From positions 2,705,972 through 2,769,971 of the forward strand of contig BDGG01000005.1 of NCBI GenBank assembly GCA_001949185.1: a stretch of DNA of 64,000 nucleotides. Direction: 5' to 3'. Under the pieces are notes generated by a model. It was not told where the DNA came from. It did no database searches and was given only the letters and a program-made list of their open reading frames with translations. Source of the stretch: Ramazzottius varieornatus. Taxonomy: Eukaryota > Tardigrada > Eutardigrada > Parachela > Ramazzottiidae. The position numbers and the translations under genes are program-made. This document shows, piece after piece, positions 44,601-55,800 of this stretch (the stretch's first letter is position 1; every line of letters begins with the position of its first letter).

Positions 44601-46198
44601 TCGTTGCCGGTAAGTGCGTAACACCCTGCCATGCGTGTGATCTCGTCGAGCAGAGGAGCATCCTCATCAAGGGGATCCTTTCAGTGCGTCCTATCTTTAG
44701 ACCTCTTTAAAATAAACATGATACTCATCATCCTCTAGGTGCCTGTCCTGCGCTGCGTGACGGTGGTAGATGTCTATGCGCCACGGAGTGGGCTCGTCTC
44801 TGTGGGCGTCACGCCACCGCTGAAGTCCTTGAAAAGTTTCCACACACCAGTTGCCTTTTGCACCCCAACATCCACCCGTAAGTAATCACCGTAACCCAGT
44901 TGAACAACCGTGACAGAACGGTATCGGCAAGCAAACACAGGCACGATCAGTTCTCCAAGTGGCGCACTGCGTCAGACAATAAAAGTGAAACCGTGCGCCA
45001 CTTGGAAGAATGATCCTGTCGAGTTTCCAAGTGACGTACGTTTGCTGTACTTGGGACTGAGAAGATGCGCCACTCGGGTAAACGATCGGGTTCAATTCAT
45101 TCGCCCGAAAATGAAATCCTCACCGTCGAAGCTCTCAATTATTATTAAGAACCATCTTTTTTCTCACACAGAGTAAACGGAACGATGCACGAGCGACCTT
45201 CCTCCACATCTCCAAGACTAGTCTACCACCCTCACCATCCCTCCACGGCTTCGGCTTCCCAGACAGCCCGCACCGTTCCAAATGGGTCGGCATACCACGC
45301 AACGCACGCGCTTGACAGTCCGAAAGCCTTGACGGCAAGAAGGACCTTTCGAGCATCCAGCGAACCCAATATCCAAGCTCGTCTTTCCCTCCAGCTGACG
45401 CTGGAACAATTACAGAAAGTTCAAGTGCCTAGTAAGAGACGACCCAGCTGGCTCAAGACTGGCATAAAACATGCACTCGGAATGGATCGCTCTCAAAGAA
45501 AATCTCTCGAACCCGGAAGTGCTGGTACTGAGTTCGATTCAAGTCACTGTCTGGGAAATGTCATGAACAGCAAGTAAGAAAAATATCTTTAATCTTAAAA
45601 AACATCTTTACCCTCGAATACAGAGCAGGAAACGAAGACTGTTTTGATAGAGACGATTTTAACCTTACGAACTGGGACGAACGGCAAAAGATTCCAGAGG
45701 TCCCTAGCTCTAGTGGCGCACGTTATCACGCTTATCGGTTGAAAGCGTGCGCCACTCGGGAAAAGGACCCTGGGTAAATTCAATTGCCAACGCACAATTA
45801 AGAAGATTTAAATTTTATTCGGGATTCTTCGAAGATATCCGCACCAGTCTGGATATTAATTTTTCGTGAGATGAAAGAATGACCTGCTAGAACTGAGCTG
45901 ATTAATACCACATCGCGAAAACTGATCGATTTTCGATTTGACTGAAATTGGTTTGTTTCGCAGCTTGCCTTTTTCCTGTGTTGCCCATCGCGGTTCCCCC
46001 ACCTCCGAGCCGTCCCACATCAAGCCGCGGCCTGTGCCCTTCGTTATACCCAAAGTCAAAATACACCACACGGATTCCCAGCCAGACATGAACCGGATGG
46101 AGCATCCAGAAAAAAAGCACAAGCTGGACTTCAAACGTGTCATGCTATTCCGGAAAAGAAGTGCCAGCACGGGGAAGTCTTCGTCAAAGAAAATATGA
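38687..46198 (+). CDS. ankyrin-repeat protein, ANKRD33/33B-like
   Basis: Eight exons: 38687-39088, 43116-43206, 43924-43965, 44135-44206, 44541-44609, 44739-44877, 45172-45573 and 45964-46198, giving 483 residues. The chosen ATG is the first in frame; a second is at 38720. The N-terminal third is acidic and unstructured. Ankyrin repeats run through exons 2-6 (TGLAYACAQGYLGILDILVG, DNEGNTPLHLAAEAGHADVL, GLTPLMKACIQGRTNCAKIL, then CATEWARLCGRHATAEVLEK). The order and the EWA-GR signature in the last repeat match vertebrate ANKRD33/ANKRD33B. The C-terminal third is Ser/Arg/Lys-rich. Intron 1 is 4 kb and full of small mobile elements; intron 2 uses a GC donor (GCAG|GCAAGT). ANKRD33 acts as a transcriptional co-regulator in vertebrate photoreceptors; its role here is unknown. 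Confidence 0.85.
39235..39383. mobile_element. 149-bp palindromic MITE, copy 2 (ANKRD33-like intron 1)
   Basis: Same length, ends (TACTGTAGAAGTTTGCTGCG ... TTTTTACGGTA) and interior (CCCCTACGGGGGTGCGTCAC) as the copy at 28581-28729, more diverged in the right arm. Confidence 0.8.
40640..40880 (-). pseudogene. fragment resembling the C-terminus of a retroelement polyprotein
   Basis: The minus frame reads ATVKAGSAADAAEKRKVMKY, then RDIGSQFQFCPVGLEILGPW and a GRWPKRLA ending. The pattern AAEKRK.KY.....F.P...ETLGP...GRRLA occurs at the end of many animal retroelement reverse-transcriptase proteins. No RT motifs were found upstream. It lies in an intron of the ANKRD33-like gene and is a relic. 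Confidence 0.5.
41341..41547. mobile_element. 207-bp palindromic element with GTAC ends
   Basis: The arms, about 50 bp each, start GTACACACACGAAAGG and GGAACAGTGAAAAGTTGGAA and recur inverted at the right end (TTCCAAACTTTTTGCTGTTC, then CCTTCGTGCGTGTAC). The interior is rich in GTACGTAC. It is non-coding and located in ANKRD33-like intron 1. Confidence 0.72.
41606..41790. mobile_element. 185-bp palindromic element, second family member next door
   Basis: The arm ACACGTACGATGGAAAATTA followed by TGGGACAGTAAAGATTATGG recurs inverted at the right end, finishing CCCATCGTACGTGT. It lies 58 bp from the previous palindrome and shares its design but not its sequence. Confidence 0.7.
44398..44440. 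repeat. short tandem duplication
   Basis: GTACAAAAAACATTAGCT occurs twice in tandem in an ANKRD33-like intron. Confidence 0.6.
44954..45077. repeat. two adjacent GTGCGCCACTTG-family palindromes
   Basis: Copy one (44954-45005) has arms TCCAAGTGGCGCAC and GTGCGCCACTTGGA. Copy two (45026-45077) has CCAAGTGACGTACG and TGCGCCACTCGGG and is followed by the conserved flank AAACGATCGGGTTCAATTCA. Both are in ANKRD33-like intron 6. Confidence 0.78.
45710..45760. repeat. GTGCGCCACTTG-family palindrome
   Basis: Arms TAGTGGCGCACG and CGTGCGCCACTCGGG in ANKRD33-like intron 7, with a GGGTAAATTCAATTGCC flank. Confidence 0.75.
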
Positions 46199-46596
46199 CG
46201 ACTTGAATTTACAATACTGTAGTTTACTGTACAGTTTTTGTCGATATCCCTGTTGATCTCTTGTCCCGCCTTTCCAGCTTGTTTTTATTCGGAACTCGCT
46301 TTTATCATCTCCGCGCAACACAGACCTCATCTTGCATTTACAACTCTTCTCTCCGAATTGACTTTCTGAAATTTGCTTCGTCCATTACGGAGATCACAGT
46401 GAGAAATCCAGATTAGGTTAGCACATCCAAAGTAGTGATCCGGAAAGATGTACGAACCCGACCTCACTCATTCCTGTCTAAACAAAAAATGCTGAAGAAT
46501 TGCGGGTCAAACATTCAGCTAAGATGGTTTGCGGCACGGTGGTACTGTAGTTGAGTCACTGTACCTTCAGAATATTCTACGGACAACTCCGACGGA
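46199..46596. other. convergent 3' flanks, ANKRD33-like / APC11
   Basis: AT-rich intergenic DNA. No additional feature was seen. Confidence 0.5.
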
Positions 46597-47346
46597 TCAG
46601 GCTTTCGAGACGTCTTTCTACAAGATTTCCAACGACACGAGTAGAGTTAGCCATTACAGAATGAACTCAACCATGAAAGGCTTGGTAGTACAGTATAATA
46701 TTAAAACTAATTTACTTACCCAGTCTTGGCGACACATGGGGCATGTCTGTCGTTGCTGCTGTTGACTCTGAAGCCACTTCTGGATGCAATGAACATGGAA
46801 GGTATGTGAGCATTTACCCACCACGATGGGGCATTCTTCACCGGGGAATTTACAGTCATTACAACAAGCGGAGAAGGGAGATCGACAGATCCCGCAGTCA
46901 TCTTCTTCAGCACATTTCCATCGCCAGGTCGCTACTGCTCGCCATTCAGTGATCTTGACAGCAAGCTTTGGTATTCTTTTGCCAGTCTTGGGATGAAACA
47001 CGTCGGGTTCTGTCAAGGGCGAATAACTTTTCAAATTGTTTCCAACACGATGCGTAAAATCGGTCGGGCAAATGAACTGATGCGGATCGCTAACTCACGT
47101 GGCGTACATTTCAGTGATATTAGCTGAACGTATGCGCCATCTGGGAAAACGATCGGGTTTGCTCACTTCCCAAACATTCTTACTGTCGTTGAATCTGATC
47201 TTCTCGTTTCCCTCCTCATCCACATCCATGTCTTCCACGGCGCTCAATTCGGCACTGGTTGGGCCAGAAGGCGCGTCAGTTACCACCTGGACGTCCTTGT
47301 TGAGTTGATCTTTATAGGTACATAGTCGCTTCTGTCGTGTGTTCAT
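46597..47346 (-). CDS. anaphase-promoting complex RING-H2 subunit 11, N-terminally extended
   Basis: Minus exons 47346-47184, 47009-46720 and 46617-46597 give 157 residues. The C-terminal 85 or so residues follow APC11 closely: VKITEWRAVATWRWKC, CGICRSPFSACCNDCKFPGE, ECPIVVGKCSHTFHVHCIQK and CPMCRQDW. All zinc-binding Cys/His of the RING-H2 are present. APC11 binds the APC2 cullin and recruits E2 enzymes for mitotic ubiquitylation. Most APC11 proteins are about 85 residues, so the roughly 70-residue N-terminal extension (acidic, with EDMDVDEEGNEKIRFND) is unusual; it depends on the phase-1 junction 47184/47009. The tiny last exon (KDVSKA) is inferred from its position and from the WKFKE ending of the human protein. 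Confidence 0.88.
47093..47146. repeat. GTGCGCCACTTG-family palindrome in APC11 intron 1
   Basis: Arms CACGTGGCGTAC and GTATGCGCCATCTGGG with the flank AAAACGATCGGGTTTGCTCA. Confidence 0.72.
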
Positions 47347-47815
47347 GACTGCTTCAGACTTCCAGCGTTGTAGGACTCAGTCTTGCTTCTCCTCTTCGTT
47401 GTTCGTCCGATCCTCCTGACTGCAAAGCTAGTAACATACAAAGATAAAGATTCACAGAGATAAACCTTCACCGCAGGAGAAAGATCCAGGAAGCGAAAAA
47501 TTAACGAAGATTTGATGAATTCTTCAACTTCAAGTTCAAAAGTCAAAACTGGAAACAACGACGGTTTGTTGTTGATCAATCAACAGCAGATCAATCAACC
47601 CGAAGGGGTGGTCGAGCTCGAACCACAAGACTGCAGACGGTGCATACAGTGTAGCCTTCGCGGAACCAATCAAGACCCCAATTACACAGGCAATATTCTC
47701 GTTTTTCACCTCCAAGAATTTCAGTTTTCTCTACCCTCGGCCTCAGCAAAAAATCCACACTTTTGTGGTCATATCTGAAGCTGAAACCTTACCGCAAGGA
47801 AGAAAACATTCGGAG
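47347..47815. promoter_or_regulatory. bidirectional intergenic region, APC11 / 289-aa gene
   Basis: 469 bp between divergent start codons. An 88-codon plus frame from 47512 might be an upstream exon of the right-hand gene, but no donor that keeps frame was found. Confidence 0.35.
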
Positions 47816-48753
47816 ATGAGTCTCCTCCGCGTCTCCGCGATGGAGGATGAGACGGGACAGCCAGTGGAGATTATGGACTTGGAGCCGGCGCTACAGATCC
47901 TTGGTTACGTTCCTCCACCCCTGCAGTTCCTCCAAGCCTTGCTCTCTTCCGGATGGAAGCTAGATTCGAAATGGCAGTCACTCAGCTACATCCACAAAGT
48001 TGTAAGGGATCTGTATACCAAACAGCATTTCGCAAAGTTAGTTCTAATTTACTGCAAGCCTTTGGAAGTTGTAATTGTTGCTGGTGAGCAAGAAGCAAGG
48101 GCAGGTGAGCCCTTGGAGGCGAAGCTGCTTACACCGAGCGTTGATAGCACGGACACGAACCCAGATGGCGGCACTGAACAACCAGGACTCGTTACTTTCA
48201 TCCTCCCAGGAAACTCAAGGACGGCGAGGATCAGCGGAAATTTTCGCCGGGAAATAGATCAAGAGCTGTGGAAGCTATCGTCCCTGTTGAAGAGACTGGG
48301 AAGAAAGACTTCGCCTGGCTGGATCATTGCCATCACCGACACAGAAGAAGTAACGTACTACGCGGAGAAGCAGGTCCGTCTTGACGATCTGAAGTCAAGT
48401 AGAGTTGGAGAAACAAGGGACGATGTGCTCAGTCGGATCTTCGGGGAAAGTCGTGTGGTGAACTGGAGGACTGCGGCAAGGAAGGAAGAACGCAGAGCTT
48501 GTCAGAAAGCCAGGGAAGAGCGACTGCGGAAACGTCAAGAAGGCGCTGGTGACGAGGAACCTGACGCGGGAACAGGTATAGTTCTCAACCTTTAGTTCGA
48601 GCTGAGTTTCTCGAATAGTTGGATAACTGTCCGTATGTTTTAGATGTTGCGTCTCCCAGTAACTTCGGAATGGAGGAATTCGAGAAAGAGAGTGGAGAAG
48701 AAGGCGAGAGTTACATCAACGTCCTGAAGCTCATCGGTGGCTCGCACAAATAA
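47816..48753 (+). CDS. unrecognised protein with charged C-terminal helix
   Basis: Exons 47816-48575 and 48644-48753 (phase-1 GT-AG intron) give 289 residues. The N-terminal half has a compact-looking region (LEPALQILGYVPPPLQFLQA, SSGWKLDSKWQSLSYIHKVV). A second block reads RTARISGNFRREIDQELWKL and PGWIIAITDTEEVTYYAEK. The C-terminal part is a highly charged helix (ARKEERRACQKAREERLRKR) and an acidic tail. There is no signal peptide or transmembrane segment, so it is probably intracellular. I do not recognise the family. The long continuous frame and clean second exon support a real gene; the start could lie further upstream. Confidence 0.7.
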
Positions 48754-49857
48754 AGGAATTTCTCCGTTTTCTCTGGCGTGAGAAAGAATGTCTGACGTGC
48801 TTGATGGATCGTCTCTGCTCGGGGAAATGCGAAAAGGTAAAGCGGAAAAGTTTGTTTTCGGGAAGTGTAAACAGGAGTTGTCTGCTTTTTTCAGTCTCGG
48901 GTAGTGTGGCGCATGACGTCATCGAGCTATGCTGTTTAGCTCCATGAAGAAGGGGGAGAAGAGGCCGATGTTTGCGAGTATAGCCATGCAGCGAGTTAAT
49001 CATCAACTTTCGATTTGTCAAACATTCCATCTCGTGTTTGCTTCCACTTGTACACTGTTTGCTCTTTGCTTTACAGTCAATGCAAAGTCTGAACGGAACC
49101 CAGTGCACCGACCGAAAGAGAAGCGACAGTACGGAAGAAGTATTGTGAGAAGAAGGCGGGCATATTTCATAGCAATATGTCCCTATTACAATATTGTATC
49201 AACCGATAAGACTTTCCGCCTTCTTCCTCTCTCTGCATCCTCTGAACAAGTGCATCCGTACGACGAGCGGTTAGAGAAGAAGGAGGAAATTTCTATCTAT
49301 TCTAGTGGCTGCTTCGACGGCGGCAGCGGCGATCAAGTGCCTGCCATTCATTGTTTCCTTTTCTCTTTTGTGGCAAGACAAATCAAGAAGGATCAGTGCA
49401 GTTTCGCTGTGCGGTCGACTCTTTTCTCTCTTGATAGAAACACCTGAAGAGAAACACGTGAACGAGCGTCTGTAACGAAGAAGGGGAATTTTGCTCGAGT
49501 TGATGGAGGAAGGAAGAATTGATTTTGGGGTAATGTGGTCGTTGTTAGTTGATGACCTGAAAATCACTCCCTTCTCCGGAAAGTCAACATTATTGGAGAA
49601 ATGCCCTGATTCGTGTTTGGGTAACTAGTGGGATGTATGTTTGACTGACTGTGCCCAAGTTGACAATCTACAAGATTATCATTTCGTATTTATGAAGTGA
49701 GGAGGAAAGACGCGCTCTGTGAGTGGGATGGGAGCTGGTCGATCTTGTAGCTTTTATCGGGTTAAAAAGTTTGCGCAGTTATTTTAATCGGTTGTCTTTT
49801 GTAGGACGACGACGGGACGGGGTCGTCCGCGGGAAAAGGGGATAGGTCTGGAAGGAC
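48754..49857. other. spacer upstream of the laminin gene
   Basis: Contains a 172-codon plus frame (48929-49447) with no recognisable domain; not called as a gene. The right part is presumably the promoter and 5' UTR of the laminin gene. Confidence 0.4.
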
Positions 49858-52800
49858 ATGGAGCAAAGTGGCATGAGGATTTTACTGTGGACTATCATTG
49901 CGGCTTACGTCATGCCGCCACTTGCTCTGCTGGATATCGCCTCGCCAACCGATATGCGCAAACTCTTCTTCAATGAAGACGAAGGTAGGAAAAGCAAACT
50001 TAGCCAGAAACTTCCTTTCTTCGAAAATTTTATCACCTGTCCTCGCAGCAGTACTTTGCAAAAAAGCCCATAGTTCTCTGAAGAAATGTTTTGTATCCAG
50101 CAATGTTCAATTTTTGCTAGAATGAATCGTAGAAAATCGACCGACAATCGAAAAAGGTGCAGCGGACTCGCTAATTTCGTAAATTACATGCTGTTAACTT
50201 CTTTGGTTAGAGTTACAGTAGTACTCTAAAAGTCAGTTCTGGCTTTGAGGAAGGTACCTCTTTGGATTCTCCGGACAAAAATTAAGAGAGAAAAAGTCCA
50301 AGCACGGTAAATTAAGAAGAAAAAGTCCACCGCATACCGATGCGGTGCTTCCTTTGGATTCTGCTGGATGGCACAGGAAGCTGGATTATGGTGTCGATCC
50401 GCTCAAGTGATTTCCACGGTTAATACAAGCGGGAAAGTATCTTCCGCTTCAGTGACGATTAATCTTTTGAGCAGAAAGCTGCGTTCCCAGGAGAGTCCTT
50501 CTCAAGTTTACGACATGCTTTCTTGTACATGTAGATGAGCAGCTGGACCGAAGTCCCGCATCTGCTGCTAATTATTCCCGAGTTTCTAAATTTACACTTT
50601 TCCACTAGGATCGTGGAATAGTGTCGTGAGGAGACTGGTGAGAAGCGAAGTGCGGAAGATGGATATGGAAGAGCGAAGCGGAGGAGTGGTGAGGGTGGTT
50701 GATAGTTTGGATGGAACGAGGCGATAAACGTCAGGCAAATTGCTCAGTGACAAGCTGACAAGGAAAACTGAGGAGTAATTTAGTGCTCGAGTTATAAGAC
50801 GTTGATCGGATTATGGGAAGAAATTGGATCCCTGGGAGATTCCATGGGATACTTAAATCGTTACAGCTCTCTACTCACTCATCAAAATCAGGTTAAGATT
50901 TCTCAAGCCTCTCCAGTCTGCAGTTTCGTCTGCACAATCCAGTCGACTAAACATGTATGCGGGTAAAAATGTAGAAAAATGGCATTGAACTATCTTCTCA
51001 TACCAATTTGCGCAGACTGAAGTTCATGGGCGACATAATAATGGCGATGGCGTCAAATAATAGTAGTGCTTCGTAAACCGTAAAGATTATTGGTTTTTCT
51101 TTTGTTTTTGGTGAGGTTGGGATTTTCGAGAATGTGATGGTGACTTTGGAAATACAGTACGAAGCGTTGAGGAATGTTCGGAAAATATTCATTAGATATC
51201 TGTGAAACTTTGTTCTCTCATTCACCTTCGCGACCTGTCGGGTTGTCCCATTGTCCATAAGATTAATCACCTACCCACTTACAATCTTCCCTGCTGTGCA
51301 AAATGGCACCTTGTATTCGTTTCGCCATAAATTTCAACGTTGTATTCACTTAAACTTAACTTGGTCGAATACTGCGAAATATCGCAGATAAGGGTCGGAC
51401 AGGAAACTGTGACCTCCGTCAGAATAATCGGAGAATTGAGTCTGTAGTGTCACGGCTTTCTGTTTCTAGATCAACGACCGTTGTTCCCTGTGATATTCAA
51501 CCTCGCCGCTCATTCGCGAATATGGACCAACGCAACATGCGGCATGGAACGACCGGAAGTTTACTGCCGGCTGGTCGAGCATGTGCTGATGAAGTATACG
51601 ACCGAAGCTTCCTGGGACAATTCTGACCGTTGCCAAACATGCTCTCTTTTCAGACCGCCACAATGCGGGATCTGCGATGCCAACAGCGCCGATCTGTCCC
51701 AAGTCCACGTCGCTGAGAACGCCATCGACGGTAGCCCTCGCTGGTGGCAAAGTCCCACTGTGGCCAACGGGAATGAATACGAACGCGTCACCCTTATCAT
51801 CGACATGCGAGCGGTAAGAAATTTTATCGAAACCAGTTCCAGTGGACCCGATGTCAAAACACAACTGATAACTCGTGTTGGTTACCGAAACCGATCAAGT
51901 TAGAATACAAGTTTGAAGGATGTGCGCGGGTTTATGAGGGTACTCAGGACAGCGATCAATCATTTTGACGTCGGTTTAATTGCGTTGCCGAATGATTGTG
52001 GTTGTATACATACCCTAAAGTAAAAGTAGCCCGTAACATAAGCAACATCAATATGCATTTCCTTTCAGCACTACCAAGTGGCCTACATCATTGTCAAAGT
52101 GGCCAACTCCCCGCGTCCTGCTGCATGGGAGCTGGCTCGCTCACTGGACGGGGTGACGTACAAGCCGTGGCAGTTGTTTGCGAGGTCCGACTCGGAATGC
52201 GAAGAGCTCTTCGGCATGCCGGGAACCCAGGGTCGCCCGCGGTACACGACGGATGACCAAGTAGTCTGCTCGACCGATTATAGCCGCATCCACCCTCTGG
52301 AGGACGGGGAAATTCAGATTTCGTTGATTAATGATCGACCGGGAGCTGACGGACTCAGCCAAGCGTTGATCGTACGCTAATCCAGAACGAAAAATACAAT
52401 TGACCCATCGTGACTATTTTGAATACTTGTAGGACTTCACGACAGCGAGATATGTGAGACTGCGGCTCATAAAAATGCATACGCTTACTGCGGACATTCG
52501 AGCAATATTTCCGGGGTCGTCTCGCTTGGAAGATTCTTCTGAAACTCGTCGGGTCAGTATCCGCTGCTCGCTTTTTAGAATTGTTCAGATGCCAGTTCGT
52601 CGGAGCGTTTTTTTGCACTATTTTATGTACTGATGTAAAGGATGATAATTTTACTGTCTTTGGTTTCTCTGGCAGTACTTCTATTCCATCAAAGACATTT
52701 CCATCGGTGGTCAGTGCATTTGTTTCGGCCATGCACGCGATTGTCCAGCCGATGACGAAGGAATTGCGCGGTGTCAGTGCGCCCACAACACGTGTGGTGA

Positions 52801-55800
52801 AAGTTGCGAACGGTGCTGCCCCCTGTTCAACCAAAAACCGTGGAAGGCCGGAACTGCGAACGATCCCGCCGTTTGCGAAGGTGCAGAAAATCCAGAAGAA
52901 AAGTCCAAATATTCAAACATTTTTCTAACATTGACCTCTACCAGCTTGATTTAGCAAGAAGTCCTTCACGAATTACAAAGTTAATCATATCTGTGCGGCA
53001 CATTATTTCTGGATTTTCTACAGTCACCCAAGAGGCTGAGTTTCTTTTTCGTAGGTTGTCAGTGTCATGGACACGCAGCCGAGTGTCGTTACGACGCCTC
53101 CGTAGCCGCCACGCATTCTAGTTTGAGCATTTCCGGCAAGCACGAAGGTGGCGGTGTCTGTGTAGACTGCCAGCACAACACCACCGGGACAAACTGCGAA
53201 CGATGCCGTGATGGCTTTTTCCGACCATTAGGTGTGGACAAGTTCAACCCCAGTGGGTGTTTGCCATGCGAATGTCAAGACTTTGGTACCACCGGCCAGT
53301 GTATCGTCAACGAAGAGTCCATGATCGGCGACCTCCAACCTGGTGACTGCGTCTGTCTGGAAGGCTTCGCCGGACCCAAATGTGACCACTGCGCACCGGG
53401 CTATCGAAACTATCCGGAATGCGAACCGTGTCCTTGCAGTTACGCAGGGAGTAGGAATGGAGAAGCTTGTCAAGGTAATGTTGACGCCACTTCGTAAACA
53501 AAACGTATAGAAAAATGGCCAAAGTTCATCAGTTTTCCTGTTTGTGGCAAATACGCCAGTGGAAACAGACTATGATAATAAAATGGTCGGAGGAATGAAT
53601 CGCTTTCTAGGCGATTGTCAGTGTAAGGATCACGTGGAAGGCGATCGGTGTGAGCGCTGCAAAGCCGGCTTCTTCAACCTGGACGCCAACAACCCGCAAG
53701 GATGCACACCATGCTTCTGCTTTGGTGTGACGGATACTTGCCAAGAGGCTGGCTGGAACATGACGAAGATTGCCACGCTGGACGAATGGATCTTGACGGA
53801 CTCCACCGGGTCGCGCATCCTGTACCCAAGCTACATCAACGGGACCCCTGTCATCGCTGCCGACGACGCCTACGAGCTCGATGTCTTCTACTGGCTGGCG
53901 CCCAAACCTTTCCGGGGGAATAAACTGGTCAGTTATGGAGGAAAACTCGACTACTCCATCACCTTCATCAAAGGTAATAAAGAAACAATAGCCATTGCAG
54001 TTGTCGACTGTACGAATAATGCGTAAAAAAGTGGCCAGACTCGTTGTTTGCACGGACTGCTGCCCAAAGGTTGACAACCACTATCTGAAGTCAAATACTT
54101 TGTGCACAGACTTTGCACGATTACACCTCTTCCTGTTTTGAAATTGTGTGTGAGTTTTTAGGTCGAGGTGATCTGACCGGAAGTTACACAGCGGACGTCG
54201 ACGTGATCCTGGAAGGTAACGCCATCCGTATCGGCAAAGGCGAGCGCTTCTTCCGCGAGTCCACTCCGCACCACTCTTCGGTGCTCCTTCAAGAACAAGG
54301 CTGGCATCACGTCAGCCTCAATGGAATCTTCGGGTCGTTTGTCTCCAAAGAGCAGTTTATGACACTGCTTGCCAACGTCGAGAAATTGATGATCCGTGGG
54401 ACGTACCATACGCGACAGTTGGAGTCCCGTCTGCTGATGGTGTCACTGTCGGTGGCGGACCCGAAGTCAAAGGAATTGGTCAAGATGCCCTCGGTGGAGA
54501 TGTGTGAATGCCCACCGGGCTACGCTGGGTTATCGTGTGAGACGTGCACGGGCGGACATCGGAGGGTTAATCAGACGCTGTACAACGGCCACTGCATGCC
54601 CTGTCACTGTCATGCACATGCAACGACGTGTGACGCCTTTACGGGGGAGTGTCGGGATTGTCTGCATAACACAACCGGTAGGGAGACCTTTGAAACAATT
54701 TGCTATTATCATCAATATCTTTATTTGTGGGGGCGGGTGAGAAAATAGACGAGGTCCTCAGCAAACAAATTTCCAACCAAGGTTTGCCATTGTACTCTGT
54801 GGTAGCGTAACTTGATATTGTTGGAGATGCCAAATAGTTCGTTTTCTACGATCATTCCTTGCCATGATATTTTATCGCATAGGGTCTTTCTGCGAAAAGT
54901 GCACACCCGGATACTACGGAGACGCTCAAAGCGGAGATCCTAACAGCTGTCAGCCATGTGGATGTCCATTGATGACCGCCACCAATAACTTCAGCCCCAG
55001 CTGTGTAGCCGGAAGAACGTTGAGCTTGCCGGACGACTACATCTGCACGGACTGTCCACTGGGATATGTTGGCGCCAAGTGTGAAATGCAAGTACCGAGT
55101 CTAGCCGTTCTAGCAATTGGCTGAAATACCCCAATTTGCAGGTGCGCCGACGGATATTTCGGTAACCCTCTGGTACCGGGAAACTTTTGCCAGCCATGCG
55201 TCTGTAGCGGCAACGTCGATTTGGCCGCGGTGGGTAACTGCGAACGCCTGACTGGCAAATGTCTGAAGTGCGTCGGCTACACGGAAGGCTTCAGCTGCGA
55301 ACGATGTCGAAAGGGCTTTTACGGCAACGCTTTGCAGCACGATTGCCGCTGTAAGTGACGCTTTAATCAATTCGTCGCGTCGGTAACGGTCTCCTTCCTT
55401 TCAGCTTGTGACTGTAGCCATTTCGGCTCCGAACACAGCGACTGCCACCGCAACAGCGGTCAGTGTGTCTGCAAGGCCGGCTACGAAGGGAAGAAGTGTG
55501 ACCGATGTGCGGCCGGCTTTGGCCAGATATCCGAAGGCTGTCTTCCCTGCGAATGCGACATGGTCGGTTCGCTGTCCAGTCAGTGTGATCCCGTCACTGG
55601 CCAGTGTCAGTGCCTACCCGGAGTCTTTGGCTTACACTGTCGCCGCTGTCAAGAAGGCTTCTTTGGCTTCTCGGATACCGGCTGTGAAGCCTGCGCATGT
55701 GAGACGCTGGGCTCGCTGAACCAGACCTGCCAGCAAGACAATGGACAGTGCTTCTGTAAAGCCAACGTCGAAGGAAGGACTTGTGACAAGTGCCAGCCGA

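Noticed and set aside
48929-49447. 172-codon plus-strand frame upstream of the laminin gene
   Set aside because: It starts at an ATG and has a hydrophobic patch, but no domain, no splice support and mixed composition. It lies where the laminin promoter/5' UTR is expected.
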